Positions 31,853 to 42,174 of a DNA stretch of 64,000 bases are shown piece after piece. Below the pieces are notes generated by a model. It did not search any database, was not told the DNA's origin, and was given only the letters and a program-made list of their open reading frames with translations. Within the stretch, counting starts at the first letter, position 1. The number at the start of each line of letters is the position of its first letter. This DNA is from Nitrosovibrio sp. Nv6 (lineage in GTDB: Bacteria; Pseudomonadota; Gammaproteobacteria; Burkholderiales; Nitrosomonadaceae): positions 310,001 through 374,000 of the forward strand of contig NZ_FODX01000002.1 of the NCBI RefSeq assembly GCF_900110495.1, read 5' to 3'. Position numbers and translations under genes: made by a program.

Positions 31853-32680
31853 ATGAAATTCAAGTTCACCAAAATGCATGGCCTGGGCAATGATTTCGTT
31901 GTCATTGACGGCATACGACAATCGGTTTCCCTCAATGCCAAACAATTGAGCCATCTTGCGGACCGTCATTTAGGCGTCGGCTGTGATCAGATCCTGCTGA
32001 TAGAAACGGCGGAAGGCGATGCTGATTTTCGCTATCGCATTTTTAACGCCGATGGCGGGGAAGTGGAGCAGTGCGGCAATGGCGCGCGCTGTTTTGTTCG
32101 CTATGTGCATGACCGCGGAATGACAACCAAGAATGAAATTCGCGTAGAGACACTGAGCGGCATTATTATTCCCACGTTGGAGCCAAATGGGGAAGTTACC
32201 GTCAATATGGGTGTACCGAGATTTGAGCCGCGGGAAATTCCTTTCGTTGCCGAGAAGCGCGCACTGACTTATCCACTCGATATCGACGGCAAATTGTTGG
32301 AAATCAGTACGGTATCGATGGGCAACCCGCATGCAGTGCAACTGGTGCCTGACATAGATCGCGCTCCGGTATTGACCGAAGGTGCGCTGATTGAGCGCCA
32401 CTCGCGTTTTCCTCAACGAGTGAACGCCGGCTATATGCAGGTGGTCGACCGCCATCACATCCGGTTGCGGGTTTATGAGCGGGGGGCGCGTGAAACGCTC
32501 GCCTGCGGCACTGGCGCGTGCGCCGCCGTGGTGGCGGGAATCCAGCGTGGGCTGCTGGAATCATCGGTGAAAGTCAGCTTTCGCAACGGAAATTTATTTA
32601 TCCGATGGGAAGGTGAAAATGAACCAGTCTTTATGACCGGCCCTGCAGTCACCGTGTTTGATGGAGAGATCGACTTATAG
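31853..32680 (+). CDS. dapF: Diaminopimelate epimerase
   Basis: DapF converts LL- to meso-diaminopimelate for lysine and peptidoglycan. The 275-residue product has the two catalytic cysteines, Cys74 in [10 protein letters not shown] and Cys218 in [10 protein letters not shown], and the N-terminal [15 protein letters not shown]. The start ATG overlaps the GGTTC leader without a strong ribosome site. It begins the plus-strand run dapF-DUF484-xerC, a conserved arrangement in gammaproteobacteria and betaproteobacteria. Confidence 0.97.
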   Translation: MKFKFTKMHGLGNDFVVIDGIRQSVSLNAKQLSHLADRHLGVGCDQILLIETAEGDADFRYRIFNADGGEVEQCGNGARCFVRYVHDRGMTTKNEIRVETLSGIIIPTLEPNGEVTVNMGVPRFEPREIPFVAEKRALTYPLDIDGKLLEISTVSMGNPHAVQLVPDIDRAPVLTEGALIERHSRFPQRVNAGYMQVVDRHHIRLRVYERGARETLACGTGACAAVVAGIQRGLLESSVKVSFRNGNLFIRWEGENEPVFMTGPAVTVFDGEIDL

Positions 32681-32699
32681 GATCCAGACAGGAAGAAAC

Positions 32700-33401
32700 A
32701 TGAAATTCAGTTCGGAAGAAGTAGCCCAATACCTGCAACAGCATCCCGAATTCTTCGAGGAATATGCAGATATGCTGGCGGAGATTCAGGTGCCCCATCC
32801 CCACGGTGGCAGAGCCATTCCTATCAGCGAACGCCAGATTGTCGCACTTCGGGATAAAAACCGCATCCTGCAGGACAAATTGGGCGAATTGATCAGATTT
32901 GGTGAAGAGAACAGCGCTATCACCGAGAAAATGCACCGTTTGGCCGTTGCGCTACTTTCTTTCAACCGCCTGACTGATTTTTTGCATGGATTGAATTTTC
33001 ATCTGCGCGAGGATTTTTCTGTACCTCATACGGCGCTACGATTGTGGAATAGATCGGCCGAGGGACCGGCACTGCCGGAATCAGCGCCAGCCAGTCCCGA
33101 TATTCAAGTCCTCACCGAAGGCCTGTCGCGCCCTTACTGCGGTCCACATATTCTGGACGAGGTTAGAAACTGGTTTGGAGAGGAGGATGCCGCTCGCCTG
33201 CGTTCTTTCGCGATGGTGGCTCTGCGGACTGATCAAATCGCCGGCCTGCTGGTAATGGGCAGCGAGGATCCTCAACGATTTTATGTAAACATGGGGACAG
33301 TTTACCTGACGCAACTCGGTGAACTGGTAAGCGCCGCATTGACACGTTTTACACAGGCTGAAGGACTGGAAGAAGCGAAGAACAAATATGACATCCGTTA
33401 A
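32700..33401 (+). CDS. DUF484 family protein (YigA-like)
   Basis: A 233-residue cytosolic protein with a conserved N-terminal helix (VAQYLQQHPEFFEEYADML) and a GAF-like domain (about residues 90-220). Function is unknown. Its place between dapF and xerC is highly conserved in proteobacteria. An ATG exists at 32658 inside dapF, but ATG 32700 has AGGAAG six bases upstream and gives the conserved start MKFSSEEVAQYL. Its end overlaps xerC by 14 bases, so translation is probably coupled. Confidence 0.9.
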   Translation: MKFSSEEVAQYLQQHPEFFEEYADMLAEIQVPHPHGGRAIPISERQIVALRDKNRILQDKLGELIRFGEENSAITEKMHRLAVALLSFNRLTDFLHGLNFHLREDFSVPHTALRLWNRSAEGPALPESAPASPDIQVLTEGLSRPYCGPHILDEVRNWFGEEDAARLRSFAMVALRTDQIAGLLVMGSEDPQRFYVNMGTVYLTQLGELVSAALTRFTQAEGLEEAKNKYDIR

Positions 33402-34317
33402 CGGTCATTCCGAACTTGCCTCCGCCTATCTCTTCCATCTGTCCAGGGAGCGTCGTTTATCACCGCTCACCTGCGAAAGCTACGCACGCGATATTGGCGT
33501 GCTGTTAGAGCATGTACAGGAAACGAAGAAGGAAGCGGGAACAGGAGCAGCGCTCGATCAACTCCAGATTCATCATATCCGCCGTTTTGTCGCCCAACTT
33601 CATGCGGCCGGCTTTTCCGGCAAAAGTCTGGCCAGAATGTTATCGGCGTGGCGTGGCTTTTACAAATACCTGGCACGGGATCATGGTTACGCATGCAATC
33701 CCTGCGCCGGAATACGCGCTCCAAAGTCGCCGAAAACCCTACCTCACACGCTTTCACCCGACGAGGCGGCAAAACTGCTGGAGTTCCCCATCAATGACCC
33801 GTTGGCATTGCGAGACAAGGCCATGTTCGAGCTATGCTATTCGTCAGGGTTACGGCTGGCAGAGCTTGCCAGCCTGAAACCTGAAGATGTGAGTCTGTGT
33901 GAGGGAACAGCGCGTGTTACCGGCAAAGGCGGAAAAGCCCGTATCGTGCCCGTGGGCAGCAAAGCGTTGCTGGTTTTGCGCGAATGGATGAAACACCGTG
34001 AGACGCTGGCGAGGCCGGGCGAGGCCGCGCTGTTTCTGTCCCGATATGGCAAAAATATCAGTCACAGATCCATTAGCCAACGGCTCAAAATTCTGGCGGT
34101 ACGGCAGGGCGTCAGCGTCAATGTCCACCCCCACGTGCTGCGGCATTCATTTGCGTCGCACCTGCTGCAGTCCAGCGGGGATTTACGGGCGGTCCAGGAA
34201 ATGCTGGGACACGCCAGCATCAGCACCACCCAGATTTATACTCATCTTGATTTTCAACATTTGTCGAAAGTGTACGATGCCGCCCATCCCCGGGCCAGGA
34301 AGAATGGAAAGGGCTGA
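33388..34317 (+). CDS. xerC: Site-specific tyrosine recombinase XerC
   Basis: XerC acts with XerD at dif to resolve chromosome dimers. The 309-residue protein has the N-terminal SAM-like DNA-binding domain (FHLSRERRLSPLTCESYARD) and the catalytic domain with Arg in SSGLRLAELASL, HVLRHSFASHLL (His-x-x-Arg), LGHASISTTQIYTH and the Tyr nucleophile in QIYTHLDF. XerC rather than XerD is chosen because it follows dapF-DUF484, the standard xerC locus. No dif site is seen nearby. Confidence 0.95.
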   Translation: MTSVNGHSELASAYLFHLSRERRLSPLTCESYARDIGVLLEHVQETKKEAGTGAALDQLQIHHIRRFVAQLHAAGFSGKSLARMLSAWRGFYKYLARDHGYACNPCAGIRAPKSPKTLPHTLSPDEAAKLLEFPINDPLALRDKAMFELCYSSGLRLAELASLKPEDVSLCEGTARVTGKGGKARIVPVGSKALLVLREWMKHRETLARPGEAALFLSRYGKNISHRSISQRLKILAVRQGVSVNVHPHVLRHSFASHLLQSSGDLRAVQEMLGHASISTTQIYTHLDFQHLSKVYDAAHPRARKNGKG

Positions 34318-34395
34318 ATTCCGGTAACCATACAGTTTGTATTTTCTCTGCGAATCAGCGTTATAATCCCCGCTTCCAATCATCTCGCGCTAACC

Positions 34396-34935
34396 ATGCC
34401 AGAACATCACGGTACAACCATACTTTCGGCTCGACGCGGGAACCAGGTCGCCCTCGGAGGCGATGGCCAGGTAACCTTGGGCGCCGTTGTAGCAAAGGCT
34501 AGCGCCCGCAAGGTACGCAGGCTTTACCACGACAAGATCCTCGCCGGATTCGCGGGGGGAACGGCTGATGCCTTTACCTTGTTTGAGCGCTTTGAAGGCA
34601 AGCTGGAAAGGCATCAGGGCCACCTTATGCGATCGGCCGTGGAACTGGCGAAGGACTGGCGCACGGATCGCATTTTGCGGCGACTGGAAGCGATGCTGGT
34701 CGTAGCCGATCCATCAACAACCCTCATCATTACGGGCTCGGGTGATGTGATTGAGCCTGAGTTCGGGATTGCTGCGATTGGTAGCGGTGGGTCTTATGCT
34801 CACTCCGCCGCTCGCGCGCTTCTGGAGAATACCAGTATGATGCCGTTGGAAATCGTCAAGAAATCCCTGTCCATCGCGGGCGACCTATGTATCTATACAA
34901 ATCAGAACCATGTAATCGAGGTGCTTGAAACGTGA
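34396..34935 (+). CDS. hslV: ATP-dependent protease subunit HslV
   Basis: HslV is the proteasome-like peptidase of the HslVU complex. The mature protein should start at Thr7 (TTILSARRG) after loss of a short propeptide, giving the N-terminal Thr nucleophile. Other family features are [25 protein letters not shown] and [15 protein letters not shown]. 179 residues is the usual length. hslU follows after a 153-base gap, longer than in most relatives, which contains no separate gene. Confidence 0.97.
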   Translation: MPEHHGTTILSARRGNQVALGGDGQVTLGAVVAKASARKVRRLYHDKILAGFAGGTADAFTLFERFEGKLERHQGHLMRSAVELAKDWRTDRILRRLEAMLVVADPSTTLIITGSGDVIEPEFGIAAIGSGGSYAHSAARALLENTSMMPLEIVKKSLSIAGDLCIYTNQNHVIEVLET

Positions 34936-35088
34936 AAACCCTGAGCGGTAGATCAGGCATATAAGGTGAAACAAGAGGTGGAGCCCAGGGAACAAAAGCA
35001 ACGCCTCTCAAATGAATACCCAGGCAAGATGCGACGCTTCGCCTATCCGATATTTCTCATTTCTTGCATTTAACATTGACCTGAAATC

Positions 35089-36420
35089 ATGTCTCAACTG
35101 ACTCCACAGGAAATCGTCCAAGAACTGGACAAGCATATCATCGGGCAGGATGCCGCCAAGCGATCAGTCGCCATTGCCCTCAGGAATCGCTGGCGCCGGC
35201 AGCAGGTAATGGACCCCTTGCGCCAGGAGATCACGCCAAAAAATATTTTAATGATCGGGCCTACCGGCGTAGGCAAGACCGAAATCGCCCGCCGTCTGGC
35301 GAAACTGGCCGATGCGCCTTTCATCAAGGTGGAGGCAACCAAATTCACCGAGGTGGGTTATGTCGGGCGCGACGTGGATTCCATTATTCGCGACCTGGCG
35401 GAGTCCGCGGTCAAATTGTCGCGTGAACGGGAAACGCATAAAATGCGCGCCCGCGCTGAAGATCACGCCGAAGAGCGTATTCTCGACGTACTGCTGCCCT
35501 CAGCAAGGGAAATGGGGTTGCAAGCGGAAGCCGCCGACGGGGAAAATGCCACCCGGCAGAAGTTCCGCAAGAAATTGCGCGAGGGAGAGCTCAATGACAA
35601 GGAAATCGAAATCGAGGTGGCGGCGGCGCACAGCCATATGGAAATCTTTGCTCCGCCCGGCATGGAGGAATTGACTACTCAAATTCAAGGGATGTTCCAG
35701 AATCTGGGCGGGGAGAGAAAAAAAACACGCAAGCTGAGAATTGGCGAGGCAATGAAACTCATTATCGATGAAGAAGCATCCAAACTCGTCAATGATGAAG
35801 AGCTGAAGCTGGGCGCGGTGCAGAACGTTGAGCAGAACGGCATCGTCTTCCTTGACGAGATCGATAAGATTACGAGCCGCTCCGAAAGTACCGGAGCCGA
35901 CGTATCGCGCCAGGGGGTCCAGCGTGACCTGCTGCCATTGGTGGAAGGTACCACGGTTTCCACCAAGTACGGGATGATCAAGACCGATCATATTCTTTTT
36001 ATCGCAAGCGGCGCATTCCACCTCGCCAAGCCTTCTGATCTGATTCCTGAACTGCAGGGACGCTTTCCCATTCGTGTCGAACTTGCAAGTCTTAGCGCTG
36101 ACGATTTTGTACAAATCCTCACCAATACGGATGCATGTCTGACACGGCAATACGAGGCGCTCCTGGAAACTGAAGGAATCAAGCTGGAATTTACACCCGA
36201 TGCGGTAAAGCGCTTGGCAGAGATTGCCTTTGCCGTCAACGAAACGACCGAGAATATCGGCGCAAGGCGCCTTTATACCGCGATGGAGAAGCTTCTGGAA
36301 GAGGTTTCCTACGATGCCGAAAAACATCGCGGTAATACGGTTGTCATTGATGCCGCCTATGTGGATGCCAGGCTCAAAAGCTTGTCCCAAAGCGAGGATT
36401 TGGCCCGCTACGTGCTTTAA
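35089..36420 (+). CDS. hslU: HslU unfoldase ATPase subunit
   Basis: HslU is the AAA+ hexamer that unfolds substrates for HslV. The 443-residue protein carries Walker [18 protein letters not shown] (residues 63-79), Walker [11 protein letters not shown], the pore-loop region [15 protein letters not shown] and the inserted I-domain (about 110-240). It closes with [12 protein letters not shown], the C-terminal tail that docks between HslV subunits. Length and order are normal. Confidence 0.98.
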   Translation: MSQLTPQEIVQELDKHIIGQDAAKRSVAIALRNRWRRQQVMDPLRQEITPKNILMIGPTGVGKTEIARRLAKLADAPFIKVEATKFTEVGYVGRDVDSIIRDLAESAVKLSRERETHKMRARAEDHAEERILDVLLPSAREMGLQAEAADGENATRQKFRKKLREGELNDKEIEIEVAAAHSHMEIFAPPGMEELTTQIQGMFQNLGGERKKTRKLRIGEAMKLIIDEEASKLVNDEELKLGAVQNVEQNGIVFLDEIDKITSRSESTGADVSRQGVQRDLLPLVEGTTVSTKYGMIKTDHILFIASGAFHLAKPSDLIPELQGRFPIRVELASLSADDFVQILTNTDACLTRQYEALLETEGIKLEFTPDAVKRLAEIAFAVNETTENIGARRLYTAMEKLLEEVSYDAEKHRGNTVVIDAAYVDARLKSLSQSEDLARYVL

Positions 36421-36669
36421 AGCGAGCTGAACAGCCCTCCCATCGTGCGCGGGGCAAACTCGTGCCGATTCAGCAATTACTGATTCCGGCTTTGTGTAGA
36501 GAAATAATCTAGGCCAGTCGGCGCATCGGGACGTAATCTGTTACAATCCCCACCTGCGGTGTTCGCTCCACGTCTTCACGCCGTCCTTTCCGTTTTTCAA
36601 ACTTTACCCGTCTGCCTAAGACTGGCGTCTCATAACCGGGACGACAGGCCGATGTTACCTTGGAGTTCT

Positions 36670-38013
36670 ATGTCTTTCTCTACCTTCGGCCTGTCCGATG
36701 AAATTATCCGTGCCGTGACTGAATGCGGCTATACCAATCCGACTCCCATCCAGTTACAAGCGATCCCCGCAGTGCTGGCTGGTGGCGACTTGATGGCCGG
36801 GGCGCAAACCGGCACTGGCAAGACCGCTGGATTTACCTTGCCCATCCTGCATCGCCTGTCCGACAAAAGCGTCAAGGGGCCATCCAGCGGCCGGCCGCCC
36901 ATACGTGCGTTGATTCTCGTCCCCACACGCGAGCTAGCGGCGCAGGTGGAGGAAAGCGTGCGGGAGTATGGCAAATACCTGAAGCTGAGCTCCATGATTA
37001 TGATAGGCGGAGTCAGTATCAATCCACAGATCACCCGCCTGAAAAGTCGCGTGGATATTCTGGTCGCCACTCCGGGGCGTTTGCTGGATCATGTGCAGCA
37101 AAAAACGCTCGATTTGTCGCAGGTTGAAATCCTTGTGCTGGACGAGGCCGATCGCATGCTGGACATGGGTTTCATTCGCGATATAAAAAAGATACTCGTG
37201 CTGTTGCCTAAACAGCGGCAGAATCTGCTGTTCTCCGCCACCTTTTCGGACGAGATCCAGGCGCTGGCCGGCGGCTTGCTAAACAAGCCCGTGAAAATTG
37301 AAGTCGCGCGTCGTAATGCAACTGCCGACAACGTGACGCATATCGTTCACCCCGTGGATCGTGAACGAAAGCGCGAACTGCTTGCCCATCTTATCACGCA
37401 GCACCAGTGGTCGCAGGTGCTGGTATTTACCCGCACCAAGCATGGAGCCAACAAACTGGCTGAGCATCTGGTCGCGCATGGCATTCCCTCGCTTGCCATA
37501 CACGGCAACAAAAGCCAGTCGGCGCGCACTCGGGCATTGGCGGAATTCAAGACCGGCAGCCTGCAGGTCCTGGTAGCGACCGACATTGCTGCCCGCGGAA
37601 TCGATATCAGCGAATTACCCCATGTGGTCAACTTTGAATTGCCTAACGTGCCGGAGGATTATGTGCATCGCATCGGGCGTACTGGCCGCGCCGGGGCAGA
37701 AGGGGATGCTGTCTCACTGGTATGTGTGGATGAGCGCAAGCTGCTGACGGATATCGAAAGGTTGATCAAACGGGAGCTATCCAGCAAAGTTATCGCTGGT
37801 TTCGAGCCAGACCCCCGCATCAGGGCCGAACCGATTGTCAATGGTAGCGGCGGGGGACAGCGCCCTATACGAAGCGGGCTGCCCGGGCTATCCGGACATG
37901 GTCAACGAAGAGGCCAGCCAGGTGCCAAAGCCCATGTGGCCCGGGCACCTATGGGCGGACCGACTGGCGGGCGCGCACCCGCACTGCATCGTTCGGGCGG
38001 ACGTGGCCGTTAA
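36670..38013 (+). CDS. DEAD-box RNA helicase, RhlE-like
   Basis: A 447-residue helicase with all DEAD motifs: Q motif ([15 protein letters not shown]), I AQTGTGKT, Ia [21 protein letters not shown], and [12 protein letters not shown]. The C-terminal tail (about residues 370-447) is Gly/Arg-rich, as in RhlE-type enzymes that remodel ribosomal and small RNAs. The frame opens at 36559, but ATG 36670 fits the family start [13 protein letters not shown] monocistronic gene; RhlE versus another DEAD paralogue is not certain. Confidence 0.9.
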   Translation: MSFSTFGLSDEIIRAVTECGYTNPTPIQLQAIPAVLAGGDLMAGAQTGTGKTAGFTLPILHRLSDKSVKGPSSGRPPIRALILVPTRELAAQVEESVREYGKYLKLSSMIMIGGVSINPQITRLKSRVDILVATPGRLLDHVQQKTLDLSQVEILVLDEADRMLDMGFIRDIKKILVLLPKQRQNLLFSATFSDEIQALAGGLLNKPVKIEVARRNATADNVTHIVHPVDRERKRELLAHLITQHQWSQVLVFTRTKHGANKLAEHLVAHGIPSLAIHGNKSQSARTRALAEFKTGSLQVLVATDIAARGIDISELPHVVNFELPNVPEDYVHRIGRTGRAGAEGDAVSLVCVDERKLLTDIERLIKRELSSKVIAGFEPDPRIRAEPIVNGSGGGQRPIRSGLPGLSGHGQRRGQPGAKAHVARAPMGGPTGGRAPALHRSGGRGR

Positions 38014-38201
38014 TCCGATTTTTCTCATTCCGATCTAGCAGGGAAGCAAGAGGGCGAACGGGTCCGGGTAACATGCCAGCTGAGTAGTACCGCCTTCGAA
38101 CCATTGGAATACATCCTTTTCGACGGGATATTCCGGCGACCGTACCCATGAGAGGGATGAGGGTCGAATGTACCGCTGACACTGATGAAATGGAAGCGGA
38201 A

Positions 38202-39395
38202 CTACACGAACTGTCCCGCCGCATAGCCGGACGCCCAGGCCCACTGAAAATTGAATCCGCCGAGATGTCCCGTCACGTCAACTACTTCACCGATAAAATA
38301 AAGTCCGGGCACTTTTTTCGCTTCCATGGTTTTGGATGACAACTCGCGGGTATCCACCCCGCCCAGCGTCACTTCCGCCTTCTTGTAGCCTGCCGTGCCG
38401 TCCGGGACAACCTGCCAGTCGTGCAGCTGTGCAGCAATCTGCTTCAAGGCCTTGTTACCATGCCTGTTTACCGGGACCTCTGCCCGTTCGGGCACGGTCG
38501 CCTTGACCCAGGCCTCTGCAAGCCGGCGAGGGAGATGTTGAGTTAACAAATTGGATAACAGCGCACTGCTATGTCTTTGATCAAGAAGCCATGAGGTGAA
38601 GTCAAGATCCGGTAAGAGGTCGATATGAATCGGTATCCCCGGCTGCCAATATGAAGAAATCTGCAATATCGCTGGGCCGCTCAAACCACGGTGTGTGATT
38701 AACAGACCGTCGCGGAAACGAGCTCCGTTACAGCTCACTGCCGCATCGACCGCAATTCCGGGAAGTGTCGAAAAGCCATCCAATTGTTCGGGTGCGAAGA
38801 TCAGCGGGACCAGCGCCGGTCGCAGCGGCGTAATGGTGATATTGAACTGCTCTGCGATACGATAGCCGCAAGCACTTGCACCGATCTGGGGGATGGAAAG
38901 GCCTCCGGTTGCGATCACCAATGTGTCGGAGGTTAATGTCCCCCGGTCGGTTTCCAGCATGAATCCAGCGCTGGCCCCGTTGACACGGCCCACATTGTTT
39001 ACCCGGCATGGCATCTGCCATGCAACGCCTGCGGCGTCGCACTCATGCCGCAGCAGATCGATGATTTGCTGGGAGCTACCGTCGCAAAATAATTGCCCCA
39101 GCTTCTTCTCGTGATAAGAGATGTGATGTTTTTCCACCAAAGCGACAAAATCCTGGGGGGTAAAGCGGGCTAGTGCGGATCGGCAGAAATTCGGGTTGTG
39201 CGAGAGGAAGTTGTCCGGGCCTGTGTGGCGATTGGTGAAATTACACCGTCCTCCACCGGAGATACGAATTTTTTCGGCCAGCTTGCTCGCATGATCCAGC
39301 AGCAATACTGAACGTCCGCGCTTTCCGGCTTCGATGGCGCACATCATCCCCGCCGCACCAGCGCCTATCACTACTACATCTTTTTTTAATGACAT
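38202..39395 (-). CDS. HI0933/YhiN-family FAD-dependent oxidoreductase
   Basis: A 397-residue flavoprotein of the HI0933 family. It has the FAD-binding GxGxxG motif VVVIGAGAAGMMCAIEAGKRG at residues 7-27, the family motif ISGGGRCNFTN, VIATGGLSIPQIGA, and a C-terminal segment GLYFIGEVVDVTGHLGGFNFQWAWASG that caps the flavin. The substrate is unknown. The open frame extends to 39647 across another gene; ATG 39395 is the right start because it places the flavin motif at the N terminus. Its start is only 22 bases from the end of the frameshifted methyltransferase. Confidence 0.9.
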   Translation of the reverse strand: MSLKKDVVVIGAGAAGMMCAIEAGKRGRSVLLLDHASKLAEKIRISGGGRCNFTNRHTGPDNFLSHNPNFCRSALARFTPQDFVALVEKHHISYHEKKLGQLFCDGSSQQIIDLLRHECDAAGVAWQMPCRVNNVGRVNGASAGFMLETDRGTLTSDTLVIATGGLSIPQIGASACGYRIAEQFNITITPLRPALVPLIFAPEQLDGFSTLPGIAVDAAVSCNGARFRDGLLITHRGLSGPAILQISSYWQPGIPIHIDLLPDLDFTSWLLDQRHSSALLSNLLTQHLPRRLAEAWVKATVPERAEVPVNRHGNKALKQIAAQLHDWQVVPDGTAGYKKAEVTLGGVDTRELSSKTMEAKKVPGLYFIGEVVDVTGHLGGFNFQWAWASGYAAGQFV

Positions 39396-39417
39396 GTGAG
39401 TATACGGCAGCTTGCTG

Positions 39418-40051
39418 TTATCCAGCCGCTTTACGCCAGACGCTGGCCAGCCACGGTTGCTGTTCGCGTGGCAAACCCTCCGGGCGGTAGTAATGGGCTG
39501 CTTCGACGAAATCCGCGTCGGCCATGTAGCGTCTCCAGCTTTCGATATCGTGGTATACGCTGTAACGTCCCCGATTCCAGCCCTCCTCGCCGCTGCCGCG
39601 CGGGTTGGAACTGAAATAATATACCGCCCGGTTTCAATGTCGCCCAAAGCTCCTTCAGTACACGTGGCAGTTCAGAACCTGGAACATGAAACAGCGAAGC
39701 ATTGGCGAATACGCCATCGAAGTACTTGTCCGGCAGGTCGAGCTTTAGAAAATCCTGGTGCCAGACTTCACAGCCGCTATGGCTGCGAGCCATTTCGACA
39801 AAACGCCCGGCGCCCTCCAGTCCCACTGCGATATGGCCGAGTTGCGAAAAAAACTTGAGGTCGCGGCCCGGCCCGCAGCCAAAATCCAATATCTTGCAAG
39901 GTGGGTCGGCTTTGATGTGCTGCAGCAACGCAGCAATATTTTGCCCGACGTCGTGGTCTTTCGTGCCCTCCCAGAAGGCCTCCGCACGTTCATTGTAGTG
40001 AGCCACTGTAAGATCGGAAATTTTTCCGAGGTTTGCCGGATGGGATTTCAT
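39418..40051 (-). pseudogene. Frameshifted class I methyltransferase
   Basis: A SAM methyltransferase with ILDFGCGPGRDLKFF as the nucleotide loop and DFLKLDLPDKYFDGVFANASLFHV. Reading in one frame, it goes off course after LKPGGILF near 39614-39617. One base less in that TTT run would restore a frame that continues FSSNPRGSGEEGWNRG and ends PREQQPWLASVWRKAAG with a stop at 39418, the expected C terminus of this family. So the gene carries a one-base insertion, or the base is a sequence error. The frame runs upstream to 40108; ATG 40051 gives the typical start. It follows the DUF2063 gene by 112 bases on the same strand. Confidence 0.8.
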
Positions 40052-40163
40052 GCGCGCGCGGGGCTCCCGCGCGAAATAAAAACGCTTGGCGCGGTATTTG
40101 CAATGCAAGGGCGTAATAGTTCAGCCTGGCAACCGGTGGATTCGCAATGGAACAATAAAGCCA

Positions 40164-40919
40164 CTATTTAGAAACGCCCAGCAGTGCGCCACGCACTTGT
40201 AAATCGCGCATGATTTCCAGCCCTCCTTGAATCACTATTCCGGGCGAGGGATGGCGGCTTTCAGCGGCGACGATTTCAAGTGCCGCTCGGCCCGTCTGCT
40301 CGGCAGGCGCAAGAAGATTTATCAAACGTGAGGTAAATGCATTGATTTCAGTAAATCGAACCTGGTCGCTGGAATTACGGAATACCAGCAAGTAAGTTTC
40401 TCCTGGGGTGACTCGAACGCGCGGACCAATACGATGTACAGGCCAGTTATACCGCAGGTTGGCAAGCACCGGATTTAAAACCGGGCGCTGTTCCAGCAAG
40501 TTGCCTTCGGGATCGATCGCGTCCCAGCCGGGAGCGTCCGTTGAAACAGAAAGCGCAAGCTCTACCCATTCGTAATGCGCGAGTTCCAGCACGAATTCCG
40601 GATAATTCGCAGGTATAGCCCCATCGCTCTGCAGGAATTGGACAAACTCATCCGGAATTTGGCGAAAAAAAGGAGAGTGGCTGCGATGTGTGGCGAGGAA
40701 GCCACGCACGAGCCGCGTCCATCGGCGTGCCCCCAGCACCTTTCTTAATACGGGAAAACAAGCCAGAAGAAAACTCTCAAGGTTATTGTAAACCAGCCTC
40801 CTGTATATCCGCATACGCCTCGCTTCAATGCCGCGTGGACAAGGGTTCGCCTTGGCGTCGCGGATATGCGCAGTGAAAGCGTACTGGAAACGCTGAAACT
40901 CAGGAAGCGGCGCGGACAT
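40164..40919 (-). CDS. DUF2063 partner protein (HvfC/BufC-like)
   Basis: A 251-residue DUF2063 protein. The N-terminal segment FQYAFTAHIRDAKANPCPRGIEARRMRIYRRLVYNNLESF is the family signature, and a second domain follows after about residue 140. In known MNIO systems this protein binds the precursor peptide and presents it to the DUF692 enzyme. It overlaps the end of the DUF692 gene by 20 bases if started at ATG 40919 (ATG 40928 and 40970 are alternatives), so translation is probably coupled. The partner role is known for relatives and inferred here. Confidence 0.85.
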   Translation of the reverse strand: MSAPLPEFQRFQYAFTAHIRDAKANPCPRGIEARRMRIYRRLVYNNLESFLLACFPVLRKVLGARRWTRLVRGFLATHRSHSPFFRQIPDEFVQFLQSDGAIPANYPEFVLELAHYEWVELALSVSTDAPGWDAIDPEGNLLEQRPVLNPVLANLRYNWPVHRIGPRVRVTPGETYLLVFRNSSDQVRFTEINAFTSRLINLLAPAEQTGRAALEIVAAESRHPSPGIVIQGGLEIMRDLQVRGALLGVSK

Positions 40920-41751
40920 GGCTTGCATCGGCATGCCGGGTCTGGACAAGACCAATGCGTTCGATTTCACGCATCAGCTCGTGCAGGGGAGGGATATTGA
41001 AGTCACGTTCCAGCAGCGTGGGCGCGACGCCGTGAATGCAATACGTTTGATCGAGCAATGACCATACAGGGTCGATAACGTCCGCGCCGTGCGTATCGTT
41101 AATGATATTATCCGCCTCCTTATGATGGCCGGCCATATGCATGTAAACAATACGTTCGGTTGGCATGGTCCGGATGAATTCAACCGGATCATAGCCGTGA
41201 TTTATGCTATTGACGTAGACATTATTGACGTCGAGATGCAGGTCGCAATCCGCTTCCGTCAATACAGCACGGATAAAATCCGCTTCGCTCATTTCTGTGA
41301 TGGGCGCGCGCAAGTAAAACGAGGCGTTTTCCAGCGCGATGCGGCGCTCCAGAATATCCTGCGCGCGGCGAACGCGGGCAGCAACATAGCTCACTGCTTC
41401 TTCAGTGAACGGTATTGGAAGGAGATCGTATAGATGCCCGTCGTCCGAGCAGTAGGAAAGATGCTCGGTATACAAGAGGACGTGATGCTGATCCAGGAAT
41501 TGCCGAATCTTTTGCAGTAACACTTCGTCCAATGGTGCTGGACTACCGATGGATAGTGAGAGCCCATGACAAACAAACGGGTAGCGCTCAGTGAAGCCGC
41601 GCAAATCACGTCCGGCCACACCGCCGAGATCAATCCAGTTTTCCGGGGCGATTTCGAAGAAATCGATGGCATCGGGAACACGGGCTTTTAACGCTGGAAT
41701 TAACTCGCGCCGAAAACCCAGTCCCACACTGGCCAGATCCAAGGCTTTCAT
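40900..41751 (-). CDS. DUF692 multinuclear non-haem iron oxidase (MNIO)
   Basis: A 283-residue TIM-barrel enzyme of the DUF692/MNIO family. Likely iron ligands are visible: His62 (CHGLSLSIGS), Glu96/His97 (YTEHLSY), Glu141 (ENASFYLR), Asp174/Asn176 (HLDVNN), His205/His209 (MHMAGHH), Asp224 and Glu249. Relatives (MbnB, HvfB, BufB) oxidise cysteines of precursor peptides, making oxazolone-thioamide or thiooxazole groups that bind copper. It lies between two precursor genes and the DUF2063 partner. No clear ribosome site precedes the ATG, 12 bases after the EF-hand gene, which suggests coupled translation. Confidence 0.92.
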   Translation of the reverse strand: MKALDLASVGLGFRRELIPALKARVPDAIDFFEIAPENWIDLGGVAGRDLRGFTERYPFVCHGLSLSIGSPAPLDEVLLQKIRQFLDQHHVLLYTEHLSYCSDDGHLYDLLPIPFTEEAVSYVAARVRRAQDILERRIALENASFYLRAPITEMSEADFIRAVLTEADCDLHLDVNNVYVNSINHGYDPVEFIRTMPTERIVYMHMAGHHKEADNIINDTHGADVIDPVWSLLDQTYCIHGVAPTLLERDFNIPPLHELMREIERIGLVQTRHADASHVRAAS

Positions 41752-41763
41752 GGCAAGGAGATG

Positions 41764-42174
41764 TTACTTCTTCATCCCGCCATGTGGCGCTGTGGGCGGC
41801 GCTGAGCTGGGACCCGGTTTGGTCCCCCCATAGCTGTCGGCTTCAGGTTGATCGACAGCGCCATCCTTATTGGCGTCTATTCTGTCGAATATTGCTTCGT
41901 GATGCTTGAGAAATTCATCCTTGGTGACCTTGCCATCCTTGTTGACGTCTACCATCGACATGCCGCATCTACCTTCGCCAGATTTCGCTTCACCGGATTT
42001 CGCTCCACCGTATTTATTGGGGTCCACCCTATCCGCATAAGCCAGGATATACCCCTTATCCAGGGATTGAATTTCGAAAGGGCTAGCGGCCGTCGAGGTG
42101 AGGGGTACAGCACTGAGTGTAGCGGCAAAGGCGGAGCCCACCGCCAGGGAAATCATGGTTCTTTTGTTGCGCAT
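41764..42174 (-). CDS. EF-hand protein, probable MNIO precursor paralogue
   Basis: A secreted 136-residue protein with a signal peptide (MISLAVGSAFAATLSAVPLTSTAA, cleaved near residue 30). Residues 36-70 match the adjacent small precursor (SLDKGY, then a GEGRCG motif), but its Cys positions are reduced to one (Cys70), with Ser in the earlier repeats (AKSGEAKSGEG). Two canonical calcium loops follow, D76-E87 (DVNKDGKVTKDE) and D100-E111 (DANKDGAVDQPE), and then a Pro-rich tail. AGGAGA precedes the ATG. It may be a modified and calcium-binding peptide carrier. Function unproven. Confidence 0.8.
   Translation of the reverse strand: MRNKRTMISLAVGSAFAATLSAVPLTSTAASPFEIQSLDKGYILAYADRVDPNKYGGAKSGEAKSGEGRCGMSMVDVNKDGKVTKDEFLKHHEAIFDRIDANKDGAVDQPEADSYGGTKPGPSSAPPTAPHGGMKK

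Noticed and set aside
39608..39622. Programmed ribosomal frameshift in the methyltransferase
   Set aside because: The site (TTA TTT CAG on the minus strand) has no stop codon, no upstream SD-like stimulator and no obvious pseudoknot, so an inserted base or sequence error is more likely.
39396..39647. N-terminal extension of the HI0933-family flavoprotein
   Set aside because: It is the antiframe of the methyltransferase C terminus. The flavin motif fits a start at 39395.
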